Shown here: positions 24,940 through 33,923 of the stretch, piece after piece
How positions within the stretch are numbered: position 1 is the stretch's first letter
How the letters are laid out: each line of letters begins with the position of its first letter
Assembly (NCBI GenBank): GCA_021413825.1
Contig: JAIOPQ010000093.1
Span: 1 to 34,088 of the forward strand
DNA from: Spirochaetia bacterium
GTDB lineage: Bacteria; Spirochaetota; Leptospiria; Leptospirales; Leptonemataceae
Reading direction: 5' to 3'
Length of the DNA: 34,088 nucleotides
Made by a program: the position numbers and the translations under genes
Notes under the pieces: model-generated
What the model was told of the DNA's origin: nothing
Databases searched by the model: none
The model's input: the letters and a program-made list of their open reading frames with translations, nothing else

Positions 24940-26508
24940 GTGGCAGAAAACTCGTTCGTACTTGCGATTGATCTGGGGACTTCGGGACCAAAAGTAGCTC
25001 TGGTTGCCCGAAATGGGCGAGTAGTCGCCAGCGAAATAGAGGAAACGCGGCTTTTGCTCCTGGAAGGCGGCGGGGCAGAGCAGGATCCGGCAGACTGGTG
25101 GGATGGGATTTCACGCGCCTGCAAACGTCTCATGGCAGGTCGACCTCACGCAAAACTGGAAGCTGTGGCCGTCACGGCGCAATGGTCAGGCACGGTACCC
25201 GTAGACGTCACCGGTTATCCCTTAATGAATGCAATCATCTGGATGGATTCGCGTGGATCCAGGCAGGCTACAAAACTCAACGATGGACTCATAAAGATCG
25301 AGGGCTATGGTCTGAGTAAAATATGGAAATTCCTCCGATTGACAGGCGGCGCTCCTGCGCATTCTGGAAAAGACTCGATCGCGCACATTTTGTATCTCAA
25401 AGAAGAATACCCGGAAATCTATGCGCGCACATTCAAGTTCCTTGAACCAAAGGATTATCTGAATCTGAAGCTGACGGGAAAGTTTGCCGCGTCGTTTGAT
25501 TCTATTGCATTACATTGGGTTACAGACAATCGCAATATCAACTCAATCGACTATCATCCTTCTCTTTTGACGTTAACCGGCCTTCCTCGCGACAAACTCC
25601 CTGACCTTGGACGAGCTACTGACATTCTGGGAGAAGTCTCAGAGCACGCTGCTGCTGACCTTGGAATTCCGGCCGGAGTTCCCGTAATATACGGCACACC
25701 AGATTTGCAATCCGCAGCCGTGGGTTCGGGCGCGGTGAAAGACTTTGAAGGGCATCTCTACATTGGAACATCTTCCTGGCTTACGTGCCATGTGCCTTTC
25801 AAGAAAACTGATATCCTGCATAACATGGCAACATTGCCTTCCGGAATTCCTGGGCGTTACTTCATTGCAAACGAGCAGGAAACTGCCGGCTATTGCCTTA
25901 CGTATTTACGCGACAAAATATTCTACGCAGACGATGCGCTTGAAACCGGACCAGCCCCAAAGGACGCGTATGCAAGAATGACAGGACTCGCAGCAACAAT
26001 CCCCCCTGGGTCAGATGGCTTACTATTTGCTCCCTGGATGTATGGCGAACGCACACCGATCGAAGATCATTCTGTGCGCGGCGCATTCTTCAACCAATCG
26101 CTCAGTACAACGCGTGGGCACATGGTACGGGCCGTACTTGAAGGAGTTGCATTTAATTCGCGCTGGCTACTTGGCTATGTGGAAGCATTCATTGGGCGTA
26201 AGTTCGAATCTATCAATATGATCGGTGGCGGGGCACGTTCCAATCTCTGGTGCCAGATCGTTGCCGATGTTCTGGACAGAACCATCAAACAGGTAGAAGA
26301 CCCTGTGCAGGCTAATACACGTGGAATTGGATTGCTTGGCTGGGCAGCAATTGGGAAACACACGTTTGAGGAAATCTCGGCAAACATTCCGATCACCGGA
26401 ACGTTCACACCAATCCCGGCCAATCGATCGGTATACGACAAACTATTCAAAGAATTTCTAATTTTCTACAAACGAAACAAACAAAGCTACGCCAGGTTAA
26501 ATGCATAA
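24940..26508 (+). CDS. FGGY-family carbohydrate kinase (xylulokinase-like)
   Basis: This 522-residue sugar kinase transfers phosphate from ATP to a sugar or polyol hydroxyl. Start chosen at GTG 24940 (GGAG nine bases upstream), because the conserved beginning [17 protein letters not shown] follows five residues later; the frame stays open back to a TTG at 24835, which would add 35 unlikely residues. Seen: WMDSRGS in the sugar site, [16 protein letters not shown] with the catalytic aspartate, and the C-terminal [17 protein letters not shown] nucleotide-binding motif. Length and motifs fit xylulokinase, but the FGGY family covers many substrates. Its TAA overlaps by one base the ATG of the PLP lyase, indicating a two-gene operon and perhaps a linked pathway. 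Confidence 0.88.
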   Translation: MAENSFVLAIDLGTSGPKVALVARNGRVVASEIEETRLLLLEGGGAEQDPADWWDGISRACKRLMAGRPHAKLEAVAVTAQWSGTVPVDVTGYPLMNAIIWMDSRGSRQATKLNDGLIKIEGYGLSKIWKFLRLTGGAPAHSGKDSIAHILYLKEEYPEIYARTFKFLEPKDYLNLKLTGKFAASFDSIALHWVTDNRNINSIDYHPSLLTLTGLPRDKLPDLGRATDILGEVSEHAAADLGIPAGVPVIYGTPDLQSAAVGSGAVKDFEGHLYIGTSSWLTCHVPFKKTDILHNMATLPSGIPGRYFIANEQETAGYCLTYLRDKIFYADDALETGPAPKDAYARMTGLAATIPPGSDGLLFAPWMYGERTPIEDHSVRGAFFNQSLSTTRGHMVRAVLEGVAFNSRWLLGYVEAFIGRKFESINMIGGGARSNLWCQIVADVLDRTIKQVEDPVQANTRGIGLLGWAAIGKHTFEEISANIPITGTFTPIPANRSVYDKLFKEFLIFYKRNKQSYARLNA

Positions 26509-28043
26509 TGATGGATCCTAAAGAACTTGTTCAAAAATATCCTGGAGTTGCGGCGTTCGCAGAAGGTTTGTTTACCAGGTTCCCGATTCTTGAAACCTGG
26601 CTCCGCTCAATCCCTTCTGTGCGCCGCCAGACGGAGCGTGAAACAGAGAGCACACTTCAAGCCATTGGGGACTCGCTCAAACCATACAGAAAAGCGTTTA
26701 CATCCTATTCAAAGCTTCCGGCCAAACGACGCGCGCGCCCTGCAATTCTCAAAGAAATTCAGAAAATGAAGTCCCTGGAAGAATCGCGGTGGAAGGAAGG
26801 CTACGTCAGCGGGGCCGTGTATCACGGCGAATCAGATCATATTGAATTCTTGAACAAAGCCTACGCGCTTCAATCCCAGACCAATCCACTCCACTTTGAT
26901 CTCTGGCCCAGTATCAACAAATTCGAATCTGAAATCATTTCAATGACGGCTCACATGCTTGGAGCAACTGAAACGGGACCAATTGAAGAACGAATCTGTG
27001 GTTCAGTATCAAGTGGCGGAACAGAAAGCATCCTACTTGCGATGAAGGCCTACCGTGATTATGCGCGCGCAAAACGGGGGATTACAAATCCAAACCTGGT
27101 CGTTCCGATCACAGCTCACGCCGCGTTCGACAAGGCTGCAAAGTATTTCAAAATCAAATTGATTCGAGTTCCTGTTGCATCAGATTTCAGGGTTGACATT
27201 GCGGCTATGAAACGTGCCGCAAACCGAAACACCATTGCATTGGTAGGATCTGCCCCAACCTTTCCACATGGAGCAATCGATCCAATCCGCGAACTCTCAG
27301 AATTTGCAAGATCTCGCGGCATTGGCTTTCACACCGATGCATGCCTCGGGGGATTTGTTCTACCATTTGCCCACAAGCTCGGCTATCACGTTCCACCGTT
27401 CGATTTTACATTGCCTGGCGTAACGTCTATGTCCGCGGATACGCACAAGTTCGGTTATGCGGCAAAGGGCACTTCAGTTGTTTTGTATCGCGGCGAAGAA
27501 CTGCGCAGCTATCAATATTACACGGTAACCGATTGGCCGGGCGGTTTGTATTTTTCCCCCACATTTGCGGGAAGCCGACCGGGTGGGCTAATCGCTGCTT
27601 GCTGGGCTGCAATGCTATCGTTTGGAGAAGAAGGCTACCTGGAAGCTGCAAAATCAATCTTACAGACTGCACATTTCATCAAATCTGAAATTCAGAAAAT
27701 CCCAGAGCTGCATTTGATGGGTGATCCATCGTTTGTAATTGCATTTGGTTCAGATACACTTGATATTTATAAAGTAATGGATTTCCTAACAAAGCGCCAC
27801 TGGAATCTAAACGGTTTGCACAAACCGTCGTGCCTCCATATCTGCGTCACGCTACGGCATACCAAACCCGGCGTAGCCAAGCGATTCATCAAAGATTTGC
27901 AAGCAGCGGTGAAGCATGTAGTGGCAAATCCAGGCGAAAGCGGTGGAATGGCCCCGGTTTATGGAATGGCAGCCACACTACCCGTGCGCAGCGTAATCGG
28001 CGATTTGCTTAAGAAATACATGGATGTGCTCTATCGCGTGTAA
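26508..28043 (+). CDS. sphingosine-1-phosphate lyase-like PLP enzyme
   Basis: This is a 511-residue fold-type I PLP enzyme of the group II decarboxylase/S1P lyase branch. The motifs are strikingly lyase-like: VSGAVYHGE (100-108), [10 protein letters not shown] (125-134), [13 protein letters not shown] (168-180), His204 stacking on [16 protein letters not shown] (275-287) with Asp277 for the pyridine nitrogen, and [15 protein letters not shown] with Schiff-base Lys314. S1P lyase cleaves phosphorylated long-chain bases to a fatty aldehyde and phosphoethanolamine (family knowledge). The N-terminal membrane anchor of eukaryotic enzymes is absent; length matches the soluble bacterial lyases. Two ATGs, at 26508 and 26511, are possible starts. 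The true substrate here, and why it sits with a sugar kinase, is open. Confidence 0.88.
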   Translation: MMDPKELVQKYPGVAAFAEGLFTRFPILETWLRSIPSVRRQTERETESTLQAIGDSLKPYRKAFTSYSKLPAKRRARPAILKEIQKMKSLEESRWKEGYVSGAVYHGESDHIEFLNKAYALQSQTNPLHFDLWPSINKFESEIISMTAHMLGATETGPIEERICGSVSSGGTESILLAMKAYRDYARAKRGITNPNLVVPITAHAAFDKAAKYFKIKLIRVPVASDFRVDIAAMKRAANRNTIALVGSAPTFPHGAIDPIRELSEFARSRGIGFHTDACLGGFVLPFAHKLGYHVPPFDFTLPGVTSMSADTHKFGYAAKGTSVVLYRGEELRSYQYYTVTDWPGGLYFSPTFAGSRPGGLIAACWAAMLSFGEEGYLEAAKSILQTAHFIKSEIQKIPELHLMGDPSFVIAFGSDTLDIYKVMDFLTKRHWNLNGLHKPSCLHICVTLRHTKPGVAKRFIKDLQAAVKHVVANPGESGGMAPVYGMAATLPVRSVIGDLLKKYMDVLYRV

Positions 28044-28161
28044 TGATTTTGCGATGAGACAAAATTGGCCATGGGCGTAGATACATATGGAACGCAAATC
28101 AAGTCACCTGCCTACGGCTCGGCGAAATTGTCAGGAACTTCTGAAGAGGATCTTGCATAAA

Positions 28162-28167
28162 AAGGAG
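28162..28167 (+). promoter_or_regulatory. ribosome binding site fixing a TTG start
   Basis: AAGGAG, six bases, then TTG at 28174. This favours the short form of the small lipoprotein over an ATG at 28087, which has no such site. Confidence 0.65.
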
Positions 28168-28173
28168 ACCCAC

Positions 28174-28509
28174 TTGTCCATCCTGCATGCTTGTTTTTCT
28201 ATTGCTTTCTTTGCAAGCATGAGCTGCGGCCAGACCGAGGCATCGCGATGTCGCAGCGGCTCCGACAGATCACCAACCTTTCACGCATACGAACCTTTTG
28301 CCGGCGATTTTTCCGGCGCAGCTGGCAGGTTCAACATTTGCCTGCTTGTGCTTGAGGATTTGCGCCAGGCGAGGCCGCGGACACCTGACGATCAAATTAT
28401 CGCAGTCGCGGCAACCTGCAACATAATATACGAAGAACATGTGGATTGTGGCAAACGCTCTCGTCGGTGGAATAGTTCCAATTGGCCTCTTCCCGGAGAC
28501 AAGAATTGA
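28174..28509 (+). CDS. small cysteine-containing putative lipoprotein
   Basis: This is a 111-residue protein from the TTG at 28174; the frame is open from an ATG at 28087, but the 29 extra residues are basic and would spoil the signal. The signal LSILHACFSIAFFASMSC has a lipobox-like SMSC at about residue 18. The mature part contains further cysteines (ASRC, RFNIC, AATC, HVDC), an even number suggesting disulfides, and no recognisable domain. It follows the PLP enzyme on the same strand after 130 bases and ends 3 bases before the stop of the opposing channel gene. Family unknown. Confidence 0.55.
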   Translation: MSILHACFSIAFFASMSCGQTEASRCRSGSDRSPTFHAYEPFAGDFSGAAGRFNICLLVLEDLRQARPRTPDDQIIAVAATCNIIYEEHVDCGKRSRRWNSSNWPLPGDKN

Positions 28510-28512
28510 GCC

Positions 28513-30444
28513 TTAGGTTTCATCCTCTGCAAGCACGATGAGAGCATCTTCCAACGTCAGTTCGAACTTCTGCTTCTTGGGTGGATTCAAAAATACGCCG
28601 TAGTTCTTTTCCATATCCGATTCCTGATTTTTGAATTTGATACCAAAACAAGTTTCCTTCCGCTTTGCTGCTTGATTGATCAGATCTGCGAATGAAAACG
28701 ATCCAGGCGAGTCAACATAGAGCGACAGAGGTTTGATGTAAATCTCGCTTCCCTCAGGACTAAAAAGGTCCTGATACACATTGAGCACGTCGCTTGTCTC
28801 TGAAACCTGTGCGTAAATCTTGGAAACAAACTGATTGGAAATCAAGAAGTCTTTTACTCCGGTTTCCATGATGATTTCAATATTCTCAGAATCTTTGACT
28901 TCCGTGATCAATTGTGTTTTTACGTTGCTTAGCCCCCGAAAATGGGCACGAAATTCCAGCAAACTCGCAATGGTATGCGCGTCCATTTCCTCTGCATCAT
29001 CTGAATCTACGGCAAGCAAGATAGCGTTGTCATATTCTTCTGGTTTGAGCTTTTGGATGATCCCGGTGGCGTGTACGTTGGCCCGGAACATACGCATTTT
29101 GATATCTGGATGAGCGTTCTTCACCCTCAAGAAATCTTGTCTCAACTCATCGGGAATCTCCGGAACAATAACATCAATCGTGGATCCTGCAACCAGATAC
29201 TTAGCATACTCCGTAACGATCACGGGCGCCTTTGCATTCCACCCAACAATCAGCTCTTTCTCTACGGTGCGTTCAATTTTCTGGTCGGGAAGCCGGGCTT
29301 CTATTCGCGTAACTTTCAGATTTTTATCATACTTGATTGCGGAATCGTCCTCTGCGAGCAAAATCAGTTCGTCCGATGCATCGACCATTTCAGATGGATC
29401 AGGATTCAGCATAATCTTGCCACTGCGACGAATGCCAAGTAAGGAAGACTCAGCAAAACGCATCTGCACATCAAGAAACGCACTGGATGAAAGGTCACTG
29501 GCTTTGAAAAAGTATACTTCGTTCCCCACAAATCCGACAAGGCTGGAGTATACGATTGCCAGGCCAGAAATTCGCGAAGTTTGAACCAGAATTTTGGCCA
29601 GCACTTCATCCTCATTGATGACATGGACTGAGCCTGGGGCAATCGATCTGGCAAGAGTTCTATTTTGACGTTCGCGCAACTCGGCAACGATAGGCGGAAT
29701 ATCTCGCCCGCTACATGCGGCAACTACAGCCATTATAGCCTTAAGCACGATGGCGTCTCCAGTTGAACGCTCTTCAGTGTTCGCCGCAAGCCCCGCTGGA
29801 TTCAGTATGATAATCGATCTTGCATCCGGCGCGCCAACTTTCCGCAGATTCAGAAGTGTTGAAATAGATCCGGATCTTGTAACGATTCGTGTTGTCTTGC
29901 GTTCCCTCAGTTTCTCGCGGAGGTCATCGTCCATTCCTTCTTTGTCTTTATCTGCAAGGATTACAATTGCTGCGTCTTTCTCGGATTCATTCGCAACTAT
30001 AAGCTCACGGGCAATCTCTGCCAGCCGATCCGTATATCCAAGAATCAAAGTGTGATTTGCTTCGATCACCTGGCTTTTCCCTTTCTTAAGGGCTTGAATC
30101 CGCGCTTCGAACTGGCTGGTGATGAATGCGACAAGACTGGAGAATAGAACGAGGCCAACAAAAACCGTAAGGATGCCAATGACTTTGTTGCCCGTGTGTG
30201 CTTCGCCGTCCTCTGCAACCGCCCCCGCATCTGAAATCTGGAGGAACACTCGCCAGAACTGGTCCCCTATTTCTTTGAGCGATTCATCGGGCATTGCAAG
30301 ATTCAGAATCAGGCGAACACCACTCAAAATCAAGAAGGCCAGAAATGATAAAGTAAGGAGGGCAAGAAAGATTGATAGCCCTCCTTTAGCCATGAAGTTA
30401 TCGAATGCATACTTCAATCGAGAGCTGATAGTTACGCGAGCCAT
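28513..30444 (-). CDS. CASTOR/POLLUX-like ion channel with RCK/TrkA-N domains
   Basis: This is a 643-residue inner-membrane channel. TM1 is at about 22-48 and the pore region at about 63-85, with FWRVFLQISDAG where classical K+ channels have TVGYG; TM2 is at about 88-112. Then KKGKSQVIEANHTLILGYTDR (120-140) marks the start of two Rossmann-like RCK domains filling the remaining 500 residues. This phrase and layout match the CASTOR/POLLUX/SYM8 family, known in plants as nuclear calcium/potassium channels and common but little studied in bacteria (family knowledge). The gene begins 39 bases after the stop of the GyrI-like protein, so it may be the last gene of that operon. Ion selectivity cannot be read off. 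Confidence 0.85.
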   Translation of the reverse strand: MARVTISSRLKYAFDNFMAKGGLSIFLALLTLSFLAFLILSGVRLILNLAMPDESLKEIGDQFWRVFLQISDAGAVAEDGEAHTGNKVIGILTVFVGLVLFSSLVAFITSQFEARIQALKKGKSQVIEANHTLILGYTDRLAEIARELIVANESEKDAAIVILADKDKEGMDDDLREKLRERKTTRIVTRSGSISTLLNLRKVGAPDARSIIILNPAGLAANTEERSTGDAIVLKAIMAVVAACSGRDIPPIVAELRERQNRTLARSIAPGSVHVINEDEVLAKILVQTSRISGLAIVYSSLVGFVGNEVYFFKASDLSSSAFLDVQMRFAESSLLGIRRSGKIMLNPDPSEMVDASDELILLAEDDSAIKYDKNLKVTRIEARLPDQKIERTVEKELIVGWNAKAPVIVTEYAKYLVAGSTIDVIVPEIPDELRQDFLRVKNAHPDIKMRMFRANVHATGIIQKLKPEEYDNAILLAVDSDDAEEMDAHTIASLLEFRAHFRGLSNVKTQLITEVKDSENIEIIMETGVKDFLISNQFVSKIYAQVSETSDVLNVYQDLFSPEGSEIYIKPLSLYVDSPGSFSFADLINQAAKRKETCFGIKFKNQESDMEKNYGVFLNPPKKQKFELTLEDALIVLAEDET

Positions 30445-30483
30445 GCGCGAAGTTAAATCAAGCCACGGTTTTCGTCATCAACT

Positions 30484-30963
30484 TCACCTAACAGATACCA
30501 GAATGTCAAACGCAGCATTCTCCGGATCGCTGGCGCGGGAATCGTAGAGCTCCAGATCACCCGAATACCTTCGACGCGATTTCAGGTTGGTGTCGGCCCA
30601 GATTTTTTTCCAGGCTTCAACTGTGATCCTGGAAAGTGGACCCACCGGAGTAGTAAATTTTACATATTTTTGGGCCGGCAAAGTGCGAAGAATCATTCCT
30701 TCTGGTACTTTGTCCGTTGGAATCACAAGCGCTCCTACTACAATCCTGTAGGAACCAGCTTCGTCGCTTTCCATGTCCGTATAAAGTACGGCAATGTTCC
30801 CCGGAGTGATGGCTCCTGGGATCTTGCCAATCAAACCTTCCTGAAAAAAACGCTTCCAGAGCCCCGGAATCTTGCCGGTCCCGGAGACTTCGTCCTGATT
30901 TTTTGTGACGTCCGATATGCCAAGAATCGACATCCCTTCTAATTCCATTTCAATCTGTTGCAT
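30484..30963 (-). CDS. stand-alone GyrI-like effector-binding protein
   Basis: This is a 159-residue single-domain protein of the GyrI-like/AraC effector-binding (SHS2-type) family. Seen: first strand GMSILGISDVTKN, IPGLWKRFFQE, YRIVVGALV, LPAQKYVKFTT, and EAWKKIWADT followed by DLELYDSR, the typical end with a buried glutamate. It aligns along its length with the C-terminal domain of the AraC regulator encoded just upstream, and so probably arose from it or binds a related ligand. GAGGTG lies before the ATG. An 85-base gap separates it from the AraC gene. Confidence 0.85.
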   Translation of the reverse strand: MQQIEMELEGMSILGISDVTKNQDEVSGTGKIPGLWKRFFQEGLIGKIPGAITPGNIAVLYTDMESDEAGSYRIVVGALVIPTDKVPEGMILRTLPAQKYVKFTTPVGPLSRITVEAWKKIWADTNLKSRRRYSGDLELYDSRASDPENAAFDILVSVR

Positions 30964-31048
30964 GTTTCACCTCAACGCAACTCTACCGCAGAATCGGATT
31001 GATTTCTTGACTTTTTGTGCTTTTTCAATGGAACGTTGTTGGAGCAGG

Positions 31049-31939
31049 TCAACCCACAGGAATATAAATATCAGAAAGCGATTTTTCGCTCCCATCAAAT
31101 CGCTCGTCAAACAGATCAAAATCGAATCCAGGAGCGCGCTCGCGTTTGGTTCTGGGCAACCAGGTTCCGTAAATATATTTCCAGCCCGCCAGAAGATCTC
31201 CGATTCCGGCGCCCTGAACTGTAAACACTACATATTTTTGCGGTGGGATTACAACGCTGGACCATTCTGTCTGATCGCCTGACGACGTTTCTGATGGGCT
31301 GCCTGGTTCTTTTGTAACCTCAGCACCTACCGTTAGCCGGAATCCTTCATCATAGTCCCATTCGGTATACACGCCAAGCAATGTCCGTTCTGTCTTGCGG
31401 TTTGGAATTTGACTACCTATGTCTTTTGTGTGAAACGAGCGCCAGAACTCGGGAATATCCCGCTCATTCTGATTATCCTGCATGGTTACACGTCGGCTGA
31501 TTCCGCTTACCAGCATCTGACCGCGCACTGCAGTCTTTTCGCTGATCCGTTCGCTTGAATGAATGTCTTTGTATCTATCCTCGTGAATGTTTATTGGCGA
31601 GAAGAATTCAATTTCGTTTGCCTGCCTTGATTCAAGCGGATTAAATCCAAAATTCTTCCGGAAAGCGCGGGTGAAGGTTTCGGGAGCGCCATATTGATAT
31701 TTCAAAGCAACATCGATTATCTTTGCTCTACTTGCCAGGATTTCGTAACCCGCTTCGCTTAGCCTGCGATTTCGCAAATATTCAGCTACCGAGCAGCCAG
31801 CCAAATACCGAAAGACACGCTGGAAGTGCCACTGCGAACTGAACGCTGCTTTAGCTACGTCCGCCACCTGAATTGGATCGGTTAGATGGCGTTCAATGAA
31901 ATCAATCGCCAATCCCACTCGCTCGTAATAGTCGATCAT
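31049..31939 (-). CDS. AraC-family regulator with GyrI-like effector domain
   Basis: This is a 296-residue transcription regulator of the Rob type: DNA-binding part at the N-terminus (about 1-105), sensor at the C-terminus. Two helix-turn-helix motifs are visible, QVADVAKAAFSSQWHFQRVF and KIIDVALKYQYGAPETFTRAF, ending FGFNPLESR. Residues about 115-296 are a GyrI-like ligand-binding domain (IPEFWRSFHTKD, LGVYTEWDY, VIPPQKYVVFTVQG, FDFDLFDER). The ligand is unknown; family members bind small hydrophobic or cationic compounds. The ATG overlaps the stop of the thioredoxin-like lipoprotein gene by 4 bases, an unusual direct coupling of regulator and exported redox proteins. Confidence 0.92.
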   Translation of the reverse strand: MIDYYERVGLAIDFIERHLTDPIQVADVAKAAFSSQWHFQRVFRYLAGCSVAEYLRNRRLSEAGYEILASRAKIIDVALKYQYGAPETFTRAFRKNFGFNPLESRQANEIEFFSPINIHEDRYKDIHSSERISEKTAVRGQMLVSGISRRVTMQDNQNERDIPEFWRSFHTKDIGSQIPNRKTERTLLGVYTEWDYDEGFRLTVGAEVTKEPGSPSETSSGDQTEWSSVVIPPQKYVVFTVQGAGIGDLLAGWKYIYGTWLPRTKRERAPGFDFDLFDERFDGSEKSLSDIYIPVG

Positions 31940-32469
31940 TTACCTTTTAAGGCATCACCGATTACCCTGACAAAATCAGCTCGAGTTAAGGGTGCTGGCT
32001 TACCATAGACTTTCCTTCCGGTGCGATCATAGACGACTGTATACGGCAACTCACCACCCCATTCTTTGTCGACTGCGTCAATTAGCCCCTGTGGGTCTCC
32101 CGGAGATTGGATGTATGCTGGAAAAGTGGAATTCACTTTCTTTAAAAAAGCGGGGATTGTGGTGTCCCTAAGGTTAAGCGAATCTGCAGCAATCAATACG
32201 ATCGACACATCTTCAGGCTTGAACTGAGTTGCCGCAGACACGAGTCCCGGCATTTCTTCAAGACAGGGATCGCACCAGGTTGCCCAGACATTGACCAGCA
32301 GTACCTTGCCCTGATGCGATTTTACCAGATCCGAGTATTGTGAGCCATCAAGGGTTTCAATCGGATGCTTCTTTGCGCATTGCGCAATCATGAAAGCCAA
32401 TAGTAATACTATTAGCGCACGGGCAGTCGTACTTTTAACCAGGAGCGATCTAAAATGATTTCTTTTCAC
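31936..32469 (-). CDS. TlpA/ResA-like thioredoxin-fold lipoprotein
   Basis: This is a 177-residue exported thiol-disulfide oxidoreductase. The signal (1-30) ends MIAQC, a plausible spirochaete lipobox with Cys31, and the redox site is WATWCDPCLEEMPGL with Cys66 and Cys69. PEDVSIVLIAAD and LPYTVVYDRTGRKVYG with the cis-proline complete the fold. Such proteins reduce periplasmic disulfides, for example in cytochrome maturation (family knowledge); no cytochrome gene is nearby. It starts 4 bases after the stop of the redoxin gene and overlaps the AraC start by 4 bases. Confidence 0.9.
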   Translation of the reverse strand: MKRNHFRSLLVKSTTARALIVLLLAFMIAQCAKKHPIETLDGSQYSDLVKSHQGKVLLVNVWATWCDPCLEEMPGLVSAATQFKPEDVSIVLIAADSLNLRDTTIPAFLKKVNSTFPAYIQSPGDPQGLIDAVDKEWGGELPYTVVYDRTGRKVYGKPAPLTRADFVRVIGDALKGK

Positions 32470-32473
32470 CTGA

Positions 32474-33064
32474 TTAGATCCTCTTAATTGAACAACCGAA
32501 CGCCTTGGTTGTTGGTGCCGACACTGTTTTGTTGGCTAGAAGAGCATTGAGTGCATTGTCCAGGTCCGGAGATTTTACAGCAGACGCATCCTCATAGTTT
32601 TCATCGATGCGGCCATGATAGCGTAAGATTCCTTGCGAATCGATTACAAATACTTCAGGCGTTTTCTTAGCATCATACTGATCCGCAACGCGGTTCGCTT
32701 CATCCTTTAGAACAGGGAATGCAAATCCATTCTTGCGCGCATGCTTAACGATCTCTGCATTTGGTTCCGTCTTATTGCTATTGATGCCGACAAATTCTAC
32801 ACCCTTACCTGCAAACCGTGCTGGAAGTTTAGCCATGCGGTCGTTATAGGCGTTTGAGTAAGGGCACCTGGTAGCTATAAACAAAATCACGGTAAATTTA
32901 TTTTTGGCAATCGCCTTCTTCAAATCGTACGAACTGGCGCCCGATGCTTCCGGTAGCGTGAAATCCGGGACACGGTTGCCAACGCTCGGTGCAGCCAAAA
33001 GGTCAGCCGTAAACAGGGTTACCAGGGCGAACAAAACTAAACGATTGAATCCTACCATAATCAC
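32474..33064 (-). CDS. exported redoxin/peroxiredoxin-like protein
   Basis: This is a 196-residue protein with a cleavable signal (1-25, ending LLAA). The thioredoxin-like domain opens VGNRVPDFTLPEA and has a single active-site cysteine, FIATRCPYSNAY (Cys67, CxxS), and a second cysteine at the very C-terminus, AFGCSIKRI (Cys191). The terminal GCxIK element is characteristic of the PRX-like1 group of AhpC/TSA-related proteins, where it probably serves as partner cysteine (inference). GAGGTG precedes the ATG; a second ATG at codon 3 is an alternative start. It is first in the set running to the AraC regulator. Confidence 0.88.
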   Translation of the reverse strand: MIMVGFNRLVLFALVTLFTADLLAAPSVGNRVPDFTLPEASGASSYDLKKAIAKNKFTVILFIATRCPYSNAYNDRMAKLPARFAGKGVEFVGINSNKTEPNAEIVKHARKNGFAFPVLKDEANRVADQYDAKKTPEVFVIDSQGILRYHGRIDENYEDASAVKSPDLDNALNALLANKTVSAPTTKAFGCSIKRI

Positions 33065-33134
33065 CTCAACGCGAATATACTGAAGGAAGTCGAGGCATGG
33101 TTGGACGGCAACTCTTAACTAATCGCACAAGGGC

Positions 33135-33923
33135 TTGCAGGAGGAAACCGGCTGGCTACGCTGGGCAATGTTCGCATTTCTAAAACGGCACCCGTTTGCT
33201 GTGCATGCACATTTTGATTTTTCAGCGGTTATGACCTTCGCATACCCTTCAGATATTTTACGGCCACTCCTTCCCCCGGGACTGACTCTGGATGAGCGCG
33301 ACGGTCATGGGTTTCTTGCCATTGCTATGGTCCATACACAGAGGCTCAGACCGTTTTTTGTTCCAGGATTTTTGGGCAATGATTTCTTCCTGATTGGATA
33401 TCGTATCTTCAGTCGATTTGAAACTTCAACTGGAAAGCGGTTGCGCGGCCTTAGAATCCTTCAATCGGAGACAGATCGTGCAAAGATGGTAATATTTGGC
33501 AATTTACTGACTCACTACAACTATTCCAGGGCTGACATTCGATGGGAAAAGAGCCCTGAAACCATCCACGTAACAAAGGATGGCCCGGAGAAATTTGACG
33601 TTATCTTCCATAGAGAGGCAAACCCTCCCCTTCCAGCTGAGTCGATCTTCAAAGACTGGCGTGAAGCCCGTATGTATGCCGGGCCTTTGCCATTTACTTT
33701 TGATTACGAAAAGGAAACCCATTCCATCGTAGTAATTGAGGGTGTCCGCCAGAACTGGGACCCAGTGCCCGCAAGAATCCAGGTGAATCAGTGTGATTTC
33801 TTAAAGCGTCTGCCATTCGCACAAGCTAAACCGAGACTCTGCTCCGCATTTGTCCTGGAAAACATTCCATACATGTGGAAGCGAGGCCGGAGGGAAGCCC
33901 TTGGGAAAGACACACACGTTTGA
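33135..33923 (+). CDS. DUF2071 (YqjF-like) protein
   Basis: This is a protein of up to 262 residues in the DUF2071 family, which shares the acetoacetate-decarboxylase fold. Seen: RHPFAVHAHFDFSAVMTFAYPSDILRPLLPPGLTLDE at the front, HGFLAIAMVHTQRLRP, and the central RGLRILQSETD. No catalytic lysine can be assigned. Function unknown. The start is uncertain: TTG at 33135 keeps the expected N-terminus but lacks a well-placed Shine-Dalgarno, while ATG at 33168 has AGGAGG 23 bases upstream, too far. Its end overlaps the next gene by 23 bases. Confidence 0.8.
   Translation: MQEETGWLRWAMFAFLKRHPFAVHAHFDFSAVMTFAYPSDILRPLLPPGLTLDERDGHGFLAIAMVHTQRLRPFFVPGFLGNDFFLIGYRIFSRFETSTGKRLRGLRILQSETDRAKMVIFGNLLTHYNYSRADIRWEKSPETIHVTKDGPEKFDVIFHREANPPLPAESIFKDWREARMYAGPLPFTFDYEKETHSIVVIEGVRQNWDPVPARIQVNQCDFLKRLPFAQAKPRLCSAFVLENIPYMWKRGRREALGKDTHV
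33889..33894 (+). promoter_or_regulatory. ribosome binding site for the gene cut by the window end
   Basis: GGAGGG, six bases, then TTG at 33901. Same spacing as the other TTG starts in the window. Confidence 0.6.
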
